Shown: positions 42,676 through 50,856 of the stretch, piece by piece
Layout of the letters: every line of letters begins with the position of its first letter
Position numbering within the stretch: position 1 is the first letter of the stretch
Assembly: GCA_964596345.1 (NCBI GenBank)
Contig: CAZQSZ010000004.1
Coordinates: forward strand, 378,894 to 442,893
DNA length: 64,000 nucleotides
Direction: 5' to 3'
Source: CADEDV01 sp964596345
GTDB lineage: Bacteria > Bacteroidota > Bacteroidia > Chitinophagales > Chitinophagaceae
Notes under the pieces: model-generated
What the model saw: only the letters and a program-made list of their open reading frames with translations
What the model was told of the DNA's origin: nothing
The model's database searches: none
Program-made: the position numbers and the translations under genes

Positions 42676-43997
42676 TTTTTATTTTTTTAGGAATAATGGC
42701 AGGACAATTCCTGTATATGTGCACCCTGTGGCTGCAACACCGCAGGCAGGAATATGCTTATTATATCATTCACTACATCATTTTTGTTTATTTCCTCATC
42801 GGGCTAAGTGCTCCTTATTTTTTTTCAGCTGCTTATATCCGTGATCACCCGCTTTTTTTTCAACTGCTGCAGTTTCAGCCGCTGCACATATTTAATTATT
42901 ATCTCTATATCAAATTTGCGCAGTACTTCCTGGAAACACAAAAATTATATCCTTATCACAACAGGCAGGCTGTTTTCATGATGAAAGGGGTGGGAGCAGG
43001 CACCGCTGTCTGTTTGCTGAGCTGGTTGCTCCTCGATACCGGTGGAAAAACCTTTGCCGCTGTTTACCTGGCCATTTCTGTTCTGTTAATGGTATGGGCC
43101 ATATGGCTGGTGTATCTTATTTACACGATGCGTACCCGCCAGTCCGCCTATCTTTTTAAAGGATCATTATTATTGAGTATAGGAATTTTTTGTACGTACA
43201 TATTAATTGGCCTTGCCGACGCCGGGCTCATCGGGCCATCGCAAACTATTTTTTACCCGGCATTGCTGGGGGTTCTCGGGGAAATTTATTTTGTCAATGC
43301 GGGATTGAATTATAAAGCAACGATCAAACGAAAACAACTGATCCGCACCCAGCAGCAATGGATTGAAGAGCTGGAAAAAAACCGGGTGTTGCTGCAGGAA
43401 CGGGAACAGGTCAGGGATAGTTTATCATTGGAGTTGAATAAAGAGATCGGGACTACGTTAAACGGGATCAGCTTATTTGCAGAACTAAGTATGACACAAC
43501 TGAAGGCAAATGAACTGAAAGAAGTGGAAAATGTACTGAACAGGATTGTGGAAGATTCAGGGAAAATGGTCAGCAGCATGAGTGATATTATCTGGGTACT
43601 TTCACCGGATAATGATACAATGGCCAGGACACTGCTCCGGATTCAGTCGTTTAGTAAAAAACAGTCTGCGGAAAGAAAGATCGAATGTGATTTTACGAGC
43701 ACGGTCAGTGATACTGTGAGTAAGCTGGATATGGAATCAAGACGGCTTTTATACAATGTGTACAAAGAGTATTTTTTGCAATTTTTATCCGTTATAAATG
43801 ATAAGATCACTGTTCATTTATCCCGGAAAGATAATACCCTGGAGTTTTCCCTGCAGGGTATTGCTACATCCGGTACCGGGGCAAAGCTGCTGCAACTCAG
43901 TAAACCGGTTGAGCAGGTATTGCTGAAAGAAAACAAACTCAATGACAGCGGGCACCGTCACCTGGTATTTCAATTTCAAACTCACCCAACAGGGTGA
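42672..43997 (+). CDS. Degenerate histidine-kinase paralogue (pseudokinase)
   Basis: A 441-residue paralogue of the preceding kinase with the same helices and coiled coil. The box that should hold the phospho-acceptor reads LSLELNKEIGTTLNGISLFA: the His position is Asn256. The N-box became NVYKEYFLQFLSVI, and the DxGxG and GxGL ATP-lid motifs are missing (the end reads GTGAKLLQLSKPVEQV). The dimerisation helices (SMSDIIWVLSPDNDTMARTL) are well kept. It overlaps the active kinase by four bases and probably acts as a heterodimer partner or signal modulator. The frame is open throughout, so it is not a decaying pseudogene. Confidence 0.82.
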   Translation: MIFIFLGIMAGQFLYMCTLWLQHRRQEYAYYIIHYIIFVYFLIGLSAPYFFSAAYIRDHPLFFQLLQFQPLHIFNYYLYIKFAQYFLETQKLYPYHNRQAVFMMKGVGAGTAVCLLSWLLLDTGGKTFAAVYLAISVLLMVWAIWLVYLIYTMRTRQSAYLFKGSLLLSIGIFCTYILIGLADAGLIGPSQTIFYPALLGVLGEIYFVNAGLNYKATIKRKQLIRTQQQWIEELEKNRVLLQEREQVRDSLSLELNKEIGTTLNGISLFAELSMTQLKANELKEVENVLNRIVEDSGKMVSSMSDIIWVLSPDNDTMARTLLRIQSFSKKQSAERKIECDFTSTVSDTVSKLDMESRRLLYNVYKEYFLQFLSVINDKITVHLSRKDNTLEFSLQGIATSGTGAKLLQLSKPVEQVLLKENKLNDSGHRHLVFQFQTHPTG

Positions 43998-44015
43998 TAC
44001 CACTTTAGGGGATAT
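43982..44015. promoter_or_regulatory. Hairpin and degenerate NarL-like box before the response regulator gene
   Basis: TCACCC-aaca-GGGTGA (43982-43997) spans the pseudokinase stop. ATACCACT-TT (43997-44006) repeats the left half and spacer of the palindrome at 26166, but the right half AGGGGATA is degenerate. A weak -7-like GAATTTTG lies at 44021-44028, ahead of the regulator start at 44065. Confidence 0.35.
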
Positions 44016-44064
44016 GCAACGAATTTTGAAGTAAGCCTGAGGCCTGGTTAAAATGTAAAAAATA

Positions 44065-44721
44065 ATGAGTACTGCAAACATGAACATAAGGGTGGCCATA
44101 TTTGAAGATGCCAAGCTGATACGGGATGCTTATGAAGCCATACTGAACGGAACAGAGGGGTACACCTGTGCAGGATCATTTCCTGATTGTAATTCACTTG
44201 ACCTGTGCATCCGGAAAAGTAATCCCGATGTGGTGCTGATGGATATTGAAATGCCGGGCACGGATGGAATACAGGCTACAGGATTTTTATCTGCCCATTA
44301 CCCGGATATCAGGATCCTTATTCAAACCGTTTTTGAAGATGATGAAAAAATATTTGCAGCGGTATGTGCCGGTGCTTCAGGGTATATTCTGAAAAACAAC
44401 GGGCTGGCAAAGCTCCTGGAAGCCGTGACAGAAGCCTATAATGGCGGATCACCCATGACGCCAAGTGTGGCCAGCCGGGTATTGAAATTGTTTCAGCAAT
44501 TTGCACCGCAGGTAAGCCTGGAAACGGAAATGATCCTTAGTCCCCGCGAAAAGGAAATCCTTGCTATGATGGTGGATGGAAATGATTTCAGAACGATAGC
44601 AGAAAAAAGTTTCATCAGTTATGAGACCGTCCGTACACATGTTAAGAAAATATATAAAAAACTCCACGTTGCTTCTGCCTCCGAAGCGGTTGTAAAAGCC
44701 ATCCGGCAGCGCTTAGTCTGA
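44065..44721 (+). CDS. NarL/FixJ-type response regulator
   Basis: Two-component regulator of 218 residues, the likely output of the two upstream kinase-like proteins. The receiver domain has acidic residues FEDAKL at the start, phospho-Asp in DVVLMDIEMPGTDG and AGASGYILKNN (the usual second Lys is Asn). The LuxR-type helix-turn-helix is at about 150-215: LSPREKEILAMMVDGNDFRTI and TVRTHVKKIYKKLHV. It is a paralogue of the orphan regulator at 26227. It precedes the exported-protein cluster by about 200 bases. Confidence 0.93.
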   Translation: MSTANMNIRVAIFEDAKLIRDAYEAILNGTEGYTCAGSFPDCNSLDLCIRKSNPDVVLMDIEMPGTDGIQATGFLSAHYPDIRILIQTVFEDDEKIFAAVCAGASGYILKNNGLAKLLEAVTEAYNGGSPMTPSVASRVLKLFQQFAPQVSLETEMILSPREKEILAMMVDGNDFRTIAEKSFISYETVRTHVKKIYKKLHVASASEAVVKAIRQRLV

Positions 44722-44857
44722 TCCTTTCATAGTATACACTGTATTCTTAACCGGTTGCAAACCTGTTGCAGCAACGGCCACCTGCTGCCATTCCTGTCTC
44801 TGCTTCCTTTTCTCAATTTCACCCGGCTGGGGTATATCAGCGGCAGGCTGATAAAAA

Positions 44858-44865
44858 TAGTTTTG
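44858..44865 (+). promoter_or_regulatory. Putative promoter (-7) of the exported-protein cluster
   Basis: TAGTTTTG fits TAnnTTTG exactly, 53 bases before the first gene of the cluster. No TTTG/TTG is present at the -33 distance, as might be expected for an activator-dependent promoter; control by the adjacent regulator is inference. Confidence 0.4.
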
Positions 44866-44917
44866 ACTCCGTTATCAGAGCGATCTGCATTTCAAACATC
44901 ACTCAACCGGAACCAGC

Positions 44918-45658
44918 ATGAAAAAAATAACAGCCACCAGTTTTTTAATTGTTTCAATTATGTGTTATACAACAGGCGCAGCGCAGAATTTTGCCGGTTC
45001 TTTCAGCGGCAAACAGCCGGGGATTACTTCTTCCGCCATTCTTTCTGTTAAGGACGCTGTATTGAGCGGCTCCGTGATCATGAATGGGAAAAAAGGGAAC
45101 ATACGGGGATCAGTAAATGACAGCACGGCAACCGGTACAGTGTATGATATCGAAATGCAAAAGGAGTATGCCTTTTCTGCGAACATTCAAAAAGACCAGC
45201 TCCGGCTTTCAATTGTGTTTCCGGAATTAAATAACCAGTCCATCGAACTTCTATTGCAAAAAGAAATTGCATCCCTGGAAGAACCCGGAAAAAAGATGAA
45301 GGATACCCTTTCCCGGGATGCCGCTATCACGGGTTTATGGCGGTATACGGATATTATCAGCAGTGGCTATGGCGATGGGTATATGTCTTTCTCCACTGAC
45401 TATTTTATGGAATTCCTGGAAGATGGTACCGTAATATCCTGGACGGGTAAAAGCGGTGGTGGCAACAGCACTGTTTCCATCAGCGGGGAAGCTTCGGCAA
45501 AAAAGGATAAAGCCACCTGGCATACAGAAGCCGGCAAGCTCTTTTTTACAGATCCTGTTACCGGAGAAAAAGTCTTTTCTTTTTTTTCTGTAGAGCCGGC
45601 AAAGCTGTTGCTGCATGATGGAAAAGGGAACAGGAAACTTTTTCAACGGGTACGATAA
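44918..45658 (+). CDS. Exported lipocalin-like protein, first gene of the cluster
   Basis: A 246-residue protein with signal peptide (MKKITATSFLIVSIMCYTTGAAQ). Residues 25-125 form a beta-rich region (ILSVKDAVLSGSVIMNGKKG). Residues about 130-246 look like a lipocalin-type domain, with the G-x-W opening ITGLWRYTDI, FLEDGTVISWTGKSGGG and the final strands KLFFTDPVTGEKVFSFFSVE. Ligand and location (periplasm or surface) are unknown. It starts the run of six exported proteins that extends to 52590. Confidence 0.62.
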   Translation: MKKITATSFLIVSIMCYTTGAAQNFAGSFSGKQPGITSSAILSVKDAVLSGSVIMNGKKGNIRGSVNDSTATGTVYDIEMQKEYAFSANIQKDQLRLSIVFPELNNQSIELLLQKEIASLEEPGKKMKDTLSRDAAITGLWRYTDIISSGYGDGYMSFSTDYFMEFLEDGTVISWTGKSGGGNSTVSISGEASAKKDKATWHTEAGKLFFTDPVTGEKVFSFFSVEPAKLLLHDGKGNRKLFQRVR

Positions 45659-45698
45659 TAAACAACTGTTAGAACAGCAATCAAAAATACCTGAACAC

Positions 45699-46943
45699 AT
45701 GAAACCATCTGTAAACTTACTTATCCGTTTTTTAATGGCTGTACTGGTTCTCCCTGTTGCCGGGCAACCGTTACAGGCACAGGAGGAGGAAACCAAAGCC
45801 GCCAGGTTATCACCCAACGAGTTTTCCATTCCCCCATCCCCGGTCTTCGACCTGATGGGAGTGACTCCTTCACAGATCAACCGGACATCGGATATTAAAA
45901 ACTTTAAAGTGGACTGGTCTTTCAAGTCATGGCGGCTGAATCCCAATCTCGCTATCCAGTCTCAGCCCTTTTGGGAATTACTGTATAACAGGAAAGACCT
46001 GAGTAAATACCAGGCCGCCAGCGGTTTTTTGCGCAAGCTGGCTTCTCTTGACCTTTCAATGGGTACGGTACAAAATGAAGAGAATGACCGGCGTATCGGC
46101 ATAGCTGCCAAGTTCAATCTCATCAAGCAAAAAGATCCGCTGATGGCAAAGGATCTATATGATGATATCGGCCAGCGGTTTGCAGACGAAAAGAAAACCC
46201 TGGAGGTACAACTAGCTGAACTCCGGCAGAAACTGGACAGTACTGCAAACATCATGGAGAAGCCCGGCATCAGGAACGAAATAAAAAGTACCGAGGAACA
46301 ATTGATCACTCTTAATTCCCGCCGTAATACCGAAATCAATAACCGGGCAAAAATTTTTATAGCTGAACATTGGAATGCAGCCTCCTTAGATGTGGCTGTG
46401 GGAAGGGTGTACACTTATCAAAGCGACAGTGCAGGCACATTAAAAAAGCTGCGGCTTAACAGGAACACCGGTTTTGGTGTATGGATCAACGGCGGAATGC
46501 CGCTTGGGAAAAAATGGATGTTGTCGGGACTTGTGAGGACCACCTGGTACGAGGAAGAATTGAATTTCTTACTGCGTAACCAGGTTACGCTGGAAGAAAC
46601 AGAAGCCGCAGCCGTTGCAGATAATAAAATTTATTCGGTGGGCATGAATCTTCGTTATGGCGGACCACTCTATAGTTTTTTTGTGGAGTTTCTCTATGAG
46701 CGAAAGGCTTTAAAAACACCCGTGGAAGCATTGCGGGATGTATTTACAGAGCCGGCAGATATCGAAGTAGTGGAGTCAACGGTGAAGTGGACAACAGTTC
46801 ACCCGAATTCGTTGAGCATTGGTGGCGACTGGCGCATCAGCCGCAACGTAATTATTAATTACGGAATGCGCTGGGTGCTGGATGCAAAAGGAAAAACGCA
46901 GGCTTTTATTCCTGTTGCAGGAATATCCTGTATGATGCGATAA
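45699..46943 (+). CDS. Probable outer-membrane protein of the cluster, paralogue of the gene at 30440
   Basis: Start MKPSVNLLIRFLMAVLVLPV at 45699 gives 414 residues with a clean signal peptide; the longer frame from 45615 overlaps the preceding gene and is less likely. After the linker comes SPVFDLMGVTPSQINRTSDI, matching the 30440 protein. A helical coiled-coil stretch (about 170-220 from this start: FADEKKTLEVQLAELRQKLD) precedes repeated amphipathic strands (GFGVWINGGMPLGKKWMLSG, YSVGMNLRYGGPLYSFFVEF) that end in a Tyr/Arg-rich pattern typical of barrel strands. Function unknown. Confidence 0.62.
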   Translation: MKPSVNLLIRFLMAVLVLPVAGQPLQAQEEETKAARLSPNEFSIPPSPVFDLMGVTPSQINRTSDIKNFKVDWSFKSWRLNPNLAIQSQPFWELLYNRKDLSKYQAASGFLRKLASLDLSMGTVQNEENDRRIGIAAKFNLIKQKDPLMAKDLYDDIGQRFADEKKTLEVQLAELRQKLDSTANIMEKPGIRNEIKSTEEQLITLNSRRNTEINNRAKIFIAEHWNAASLDVAVGRVYTYQSDSAGTLKKLRLNRNTGFGVWINGGMPLGKKWMLSGLVRTTWYEEELNFLLRNQVTLEETEAAAVADNKIYSVGMNLRYGGPLYSFFVEFLYERKALKTPVEALRDVFTEPADIEVVESTVKWTTVHPNSLSIGGDWRISRNVIINYGMRWVLDAKGKTQAFIPVAGISCMMR

Positions 46944-46964
46944 TAACCAGCAAACAATAAAAGT

Positions 46965-47486
46965 ATGAAACGAATACCCGGCTTTTTCTCTTTTTGCCTG
47001 CTTTTGATAGCATATATAACTGTTACTGCCCCGGACAAAGTACTGGCTGTAAATGAATCTTTCTCCTTTTCAGTGATAGCAAAAGAACGATTCAATAATT
47101 CCGGTTTAAAATTGATACAGGGGCACACTTACCTGATAACAGCAACCGGTACCTGGAAGGATGGTTCCTGCAAAACCACAGATGCCGCCGGATTTAATTC
47201 CGGCGAATGTAATAGTTCCATTCCTGGTTCTTACCTGCTTTTGAAAAATACAGAATACCTGAGACGGGATAAGAATCAAAACTGGTTTTGCCTGATCGGG
47301 GAATTATTTGACCAGGGATCCAATGTGTTTGACAATATGCTGGCGGACCAGCAGTTCAGGATCGGGAAGAGCCGTACGATCACCCCGGCCGTATCGGGTA
47401 AACTGGTCTGTTTTGCGAATGATGTAATAACCGTTTATGCTAATAACACCGGATCGGTAAGGGTAACTGTGAAAAGAATCAGCTGA
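46965..47486 (+). CDS. Small exported protein with a LecA-like beta sandwich
   Basis: A 173-residue protein with signal peptide (cleavage near LAVN, about residue 30). The mature part resembles the PA-I galactophilic lectin (LecA) fold: KLIQGHTYLITATGTWKDGS, WFCLIGELFDQG, FRIGKSRTITPAVSGKLVCF and VYANNTGSVRVTVKR, the last close to the LecA end pattern with N-N-S/T-G-S. Four cysteines could form disulfides. Calcium and sugar binding are not shown by sequence. It lies 21 bases after the barrel-like gene and 35 before the lipase gene. Confidence 0.5.
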   Translation: MKRIPGFFSFCLLLIAYITVTAPDKVLAVNESFSFSVIAKERFNNSGLKLIQGHTYLITATGTWKDGSCKTTDAAGFNSGECNSSIPGSYLLLKNTEYLRRDKNQNWFCLIGELFDQGSNVFDNMLADQQFRIGKSRTITPAVSGKLVCFANDVITVYANNTGSVRVTVKRIS

Positions 47487-47521
47487 TATAATCATGATCA
47501 TTAATCAATAAACAAAAATAT

Positions 47522-49363
47522 ATGAAACGACTATTATTACTTGTATTATCGCCATTGCTGCTGCAGGTGAGCCTGTATGCGCAGCAGGGCAAAAATGCGT
47601 TTAACACACAGTTTAATAAGGATGCAACAACTCTTGATAAAGAGAATGCTTTTTTACTGGGCTATCTATCCACTATGGTGTATGCAGACTACCTGCGGTT
47701 TTTATACAGCCCGGTTCATGGCGAAGAAAGTTCATTTGTAAAAACACTGAAAGATGATAGCGAGAAGTTTGTGGCTGAATATGCTAAAAAGCTGACCTAC
47801 CTTTTTACAGATGCACCGGCTTTTACACCGTTGGTCACCACCGCTGCCAACAGGGCTGTCATTAATTCCGGGATAAGTTCCAAAACTCCGCAATTGGCCA
47901 CTGCTAAGCAACCGGTAGCAACTGTGGCTGCTGAGCCTGCCGTTACATTTGATTTTATCAATAAATGTAACCCCAACGGGTATGATCCGGAAGCGATCCT
48001 GATTTCAACTCCATCCGTGATTTATGTGGTATTCCGGGGTACCGACAGGGTTTCCTGTAATGTAAGTAAGGCGGGTTACCAGTTTGCTGAATGGCTGGCT
48101 TCGGATTTCAAATTTCTGAAAAGGGATGCTTCTTTTCTTCATGCCGGTATCCGGGGACAGGTGCACCGCGGAATGGCGGAAAGCCTGAAGGAACAAAATT
48201 TTGCCGACGAACTGGGTGCTGCTATTGCGGCTGTACATAAGAATAAAGTAACAGGGGCCACTAAAAAAGTATGGATAACAGGGCATAGCCTTGGCGGCGG
48301 ACATGCACAGTTATTTACTTTATTCCTGAAATACAATTATAATATCACTGCCCAGGGACTTTACCTCTATGATGCTCCTCATCCCGGTGATAATACTTTT
48401 GCTGCGCAACTGAATACGGATATTGGAAAAAGCAGGATACAGCGTTTTGAATTTGGTGATGACCCCATTCCTACATTACCACCCCAGGCATTTCAATATG
48501 GACGGTCTGGAACGAGAAATTATTACAAAGACCACAACAGTACTGTGCAGGTGGGGGAGCAAACCCTGCTTGATGATGCAAAGATCTTATGTGCATTGGG
48601 CAACCTGCCAACTACTGTGATTCCACAATTAGCCCGGTTTGAATTTCCTCCCTATTGCCCGGGTTCACTCTGTTTTCATCATCCCACTTTTTTACTTAAA
48701 GCTATTCATCACCAATTAAGTTCATCCATTTATCCTTCTTTGCCACCCGGGGTGCCTTTGCCGGTTGCGGGACAGAATTGCAACCAGGGAGCTCTGACCA
48801 AAGCAGCGGATAATAATTTAGTGAACAATACTGCAACTGCTATTGAGAATACCCTTGCACAGATCAGTTTTAGTGTGGGAAATATTGCGGGTAATCTTAC
48901 AGGGTCTGTACCTAATGGCAGGTATAAATTAGTGTGCTATGCTTTTAAAAACAATCCTAAGAAATACCTGAAATGGAATGGCACTGTCAACAGCCAGTTG
49001 CAGGTATCAACTACGGGCACTGTTTTCAACCTTGTTCATAAACTGACAGGAGGCTACCAGTTATTTGCTGATGAAGGAAACATGGCTGCTAATGTCAAAT
49101 TCTTTGCCGGCGTACCAACAGGTGAGGAGATCAACAATAATGTGATCATGCGTCCGAAAGATATTGTGATCGGAGACGAGGAAACCTGGTATTTATTTAA
49201 GCTGCCCAATACCGTAAATACATTTGTTTTTTACAACTGGAATACTAAAAAGGTTTTAGATGCTCCCGATAACTGCCTTACATCAGGAAGTTGCGGGGTG
49301 AATGAATTTACCGCAAAGGATAATACGCCAACACAGGTTTGGATTTTAGAAAAAGTCAATTGA
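47522..49363 (+). CDS. Exported class 3 lipase with ricin-like C-terminal region
   Basis: A 613-residue exported esterase/lipase (signal peptide to about residue 21). The alpha/beta-hydrolase part carries VIYVVFRGTDRVSCNVSKAG (oxyanion strand), the nucleophile elbow VWITGHSLGGGHAQLF with Ser256, YDAPHPGDNTFAAQL and EFGDDPIPTLPP with the candidate acid. The C-terminal 150 residues resemble a ricin-B-type beta trefoil (YKLVCYAFKNNPKKYLKWNG, FVFYNWNTKKVLDAPDNC, TPTQVWILEKV with a Q-x-W). It may act on acylglycerols or acylated polymers; the substrate is unknown. No type IX secretion tail is visible. Confidence 0.8.
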   Translation: MKRLLLLVLSPLLLQVSLYAQQGKNAFNTQFNKDATTLDKENAFLLGYLSTMVYADYLRFLYSPVHGEESSFVKTLKDDSEKFVAEYAKKLTYLFTDAPAFTPLVTTAANRAVINSGISSKTPQLATAKQPVATVAAEPAVTFDFINKCNPNGYDPEAILISTPSVIYVVFRGTDRVSCNVSKAGYQFAEWLASDFKFLKRDASFLHAGIRGQVHRGMAESLKEQNFADELGAAIAAVHKNKVTGATKKVWITGHSLGGGHAQLFTLFLKYNYNITAQGLYLYDAPHPGDNTFAAQLNTDIGKSRIQRFEFGDDPIPTLPPQAFQYGRSGTRNYYKDHNSTVQVGEQTLLDDAKILCALGNLPTTVIPQLARFEFPPYCPGSLCFHHPTFLLKAIHHQLSSSIYPSLPPGVPLPVAGQNCNQGALTKAADNNLVNNTATAIENTLAQISFSVGNIAGNLTGSVPNGRYKLVCYAFKNNPKKYLKWNGTVNSQLQVSTTGTVFNLVHKLTGGYQLFADEGNMAANVKFFAGVPTGEEINNNVIMRPKDIVIGDEETWYLFKLPNTVNTFVFYNWNTKKVLDAPDNCLTSGSCGVNEFTAKDNTPTQVWILEKVN

Positions 49364-49382
49364 TCATTTAAATTATTTCTGT

Positions 49383-50843
49383 ATGAAAAAGATATCTGTA
49401 TACACTGCAGTGCTGGCTTGTTTATTTGCACATACACATGCGGGGGCACAAAAGCCGCAGCTCCCCAGGGAAAAATTTCAGCCGGTTAAAACTACTCCGG
49501 TTGTATTTACACCGTTTACGGTTGCTGATGTGGTAAAGAACGATAAATCAAAAGGGCTGAAAGACCTGGTCACTTTACCCAATAAGAAAAAAGTTACCCT
49601 GGAGAGTTATCTTAAAACGCTGAATCATATTGAGAAAAATTTATCAGGGATAGGCATAAGCCGCAACCGTACCGAACAAATAGTGATTGCTTCCAGGTAT
49701 AAACCGGCTGTCAGTGCAACTTCGTTAATAAAGCCAGCTACTGCAACCGGCGTAAAAACAACGGCCATCAGTAAGTCTGCAATGAGTAACCGGTTCCAAC
49801 TGGCTAATATGCCGGTTTCAGAAAAAACACTGGCTTTAAATAAACTGAAAGATGAACTGGGAGACCGGCTGTTGCCGGATGCAGATGATCTTCCTAATGA
49901 ACCTTTTCTCACCGAGAAAAATTTTAACATCCCCGAATTCAAAGTAGCGGATTATGGAGTTACAGTAAAAGCATCCTACATACAGAAAGGAGTGCTTGAT
50001 CCTTTCTGTATCAGCAGCAGGCAATTGAATAATGATTCCCTGAAAAGAATAATTAAGAACAGCAATAATGAATTTACCATCGGGTTTAAAATCAATATCA
50101 GTACGGATATACCTGCAGTGGGAAATTTTAATATCTATAAACTCGAGTCGGAGTTTACCAGTAAGGCGAATAAAGATCAGAAACACAAGAGTAAGGCAAG
50201 GTTGCAGGTATTGGAACGGGTATTACTGGATGAAAATAAAAATCCTTCCGGGGATACCTATTCCTTTGATGAGAATGCTATTTATAATACCCGGCAAAAA
50301 CTGGGAGCAGCCGATATTTTCAGTTATGGATTAAATGTGCTGTTACCCGTTGATATGTACCTGATGAGTACGGGTGTTGGAGCTGATTTTGATATTGACA
50401 TCAGCCGCACCGGTGTGGGAGGAACTATTTCCCCTATCATCACCCAATCGATCATACTGGAAACATCAGCTTCTGAAACAACAGGTCCGGCAGCAGACCT
50501 GCTGAATTTTGATATCCTTGATATTGGCGTGGGCGGGGAACTCCGTCTTTTGCAGGGGGGATTTGATTTCGGAGGTAATGCCGGTCTTACGGTAAGCGGT
50601 GGCGGATTGAAATTCCTCAATGATACCTACACGGCCGCAAGTATAAAGATGCTGCAGGGCAGACTCTATACTTTTTATGTCTACCCGCAGTTTACCTGTG
50701 ATAATATTTTTCTGCAGGGGCTTGATCTTTCCTGCTGGGTGGCCCGCCGGGTGGAGAATAATTTTTTTGATACAGGTTCTTTTATTGAGTTCCAACAGGT
50801 ACTTGCCGATGAATTCAAAGGGAAAAACCTGAAATGGAAATAG
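49383..50843 (+). CDS. Unknown exported beta-rich protein of the cluster
   Basis: A 486-residue protein with signal peptide (MKKISVYTAVLACLFAHTHAGA). Residues 60-100 hold LVTLPNKKKVTLESYLKTLN-HIEKNLSGIG, a pattern I have seen in uncharacterised Bacteroidota exported proteins. After a low-complexity Ala/Thr linker the C-terminal 300 residues are beta-rich with many Gly (VGADFDIDISRTGVGGTISP, GGFDFGGNAGLTVSGGGLKF) and end FQQVLADEFKGKNLKWK. A surface or barrel-like role is possible; no function can be assigned. It is 14 bases from the next gene. Confidence 0.58.
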   Translation: MKKISVYTAVLACLFAHTHAGAQKPQLPREKFQPVKTTPVVFTPFTVADVVKNDKSKGLKDLVTLPNKKKVTLESYLKTLNHIEKNLSGIGISRNRTEQIVIASRYKPAVSATSLIKPATATGVKTTAISKSAMSNRFQLANMPVSEKTLALNKLKDELGDRLLPDADDLPNEPFLTEKNFNIPEFKVADYGVTVKASYIQKGVLDPFCISSRQLNNDSLKRIIKNSNNEFTIGFKINISTDIPAVGNFNIYKLESEFTSKANKDQKHKSKARLQVLERVLLDENKNPSGDTYSFDENAIYNTRQKLGAADIFSYGLNVLLPVDMYLMSTGVGADFDIDISRTGVGGTISPIITQSIILETSASETTGPAADLLNFDILDIGVGGELRLLQGGFDFGGNAGLTVSGGGLKFLNDTYTAASIKMLQGRLYTFYVYPQFTCDNIFLQGLDLSCWVARRVENNFFDTGSFIEFQQVLADEFKGKNLKWK

Positions 50844-50856
50844 AACAATCAGAAGT

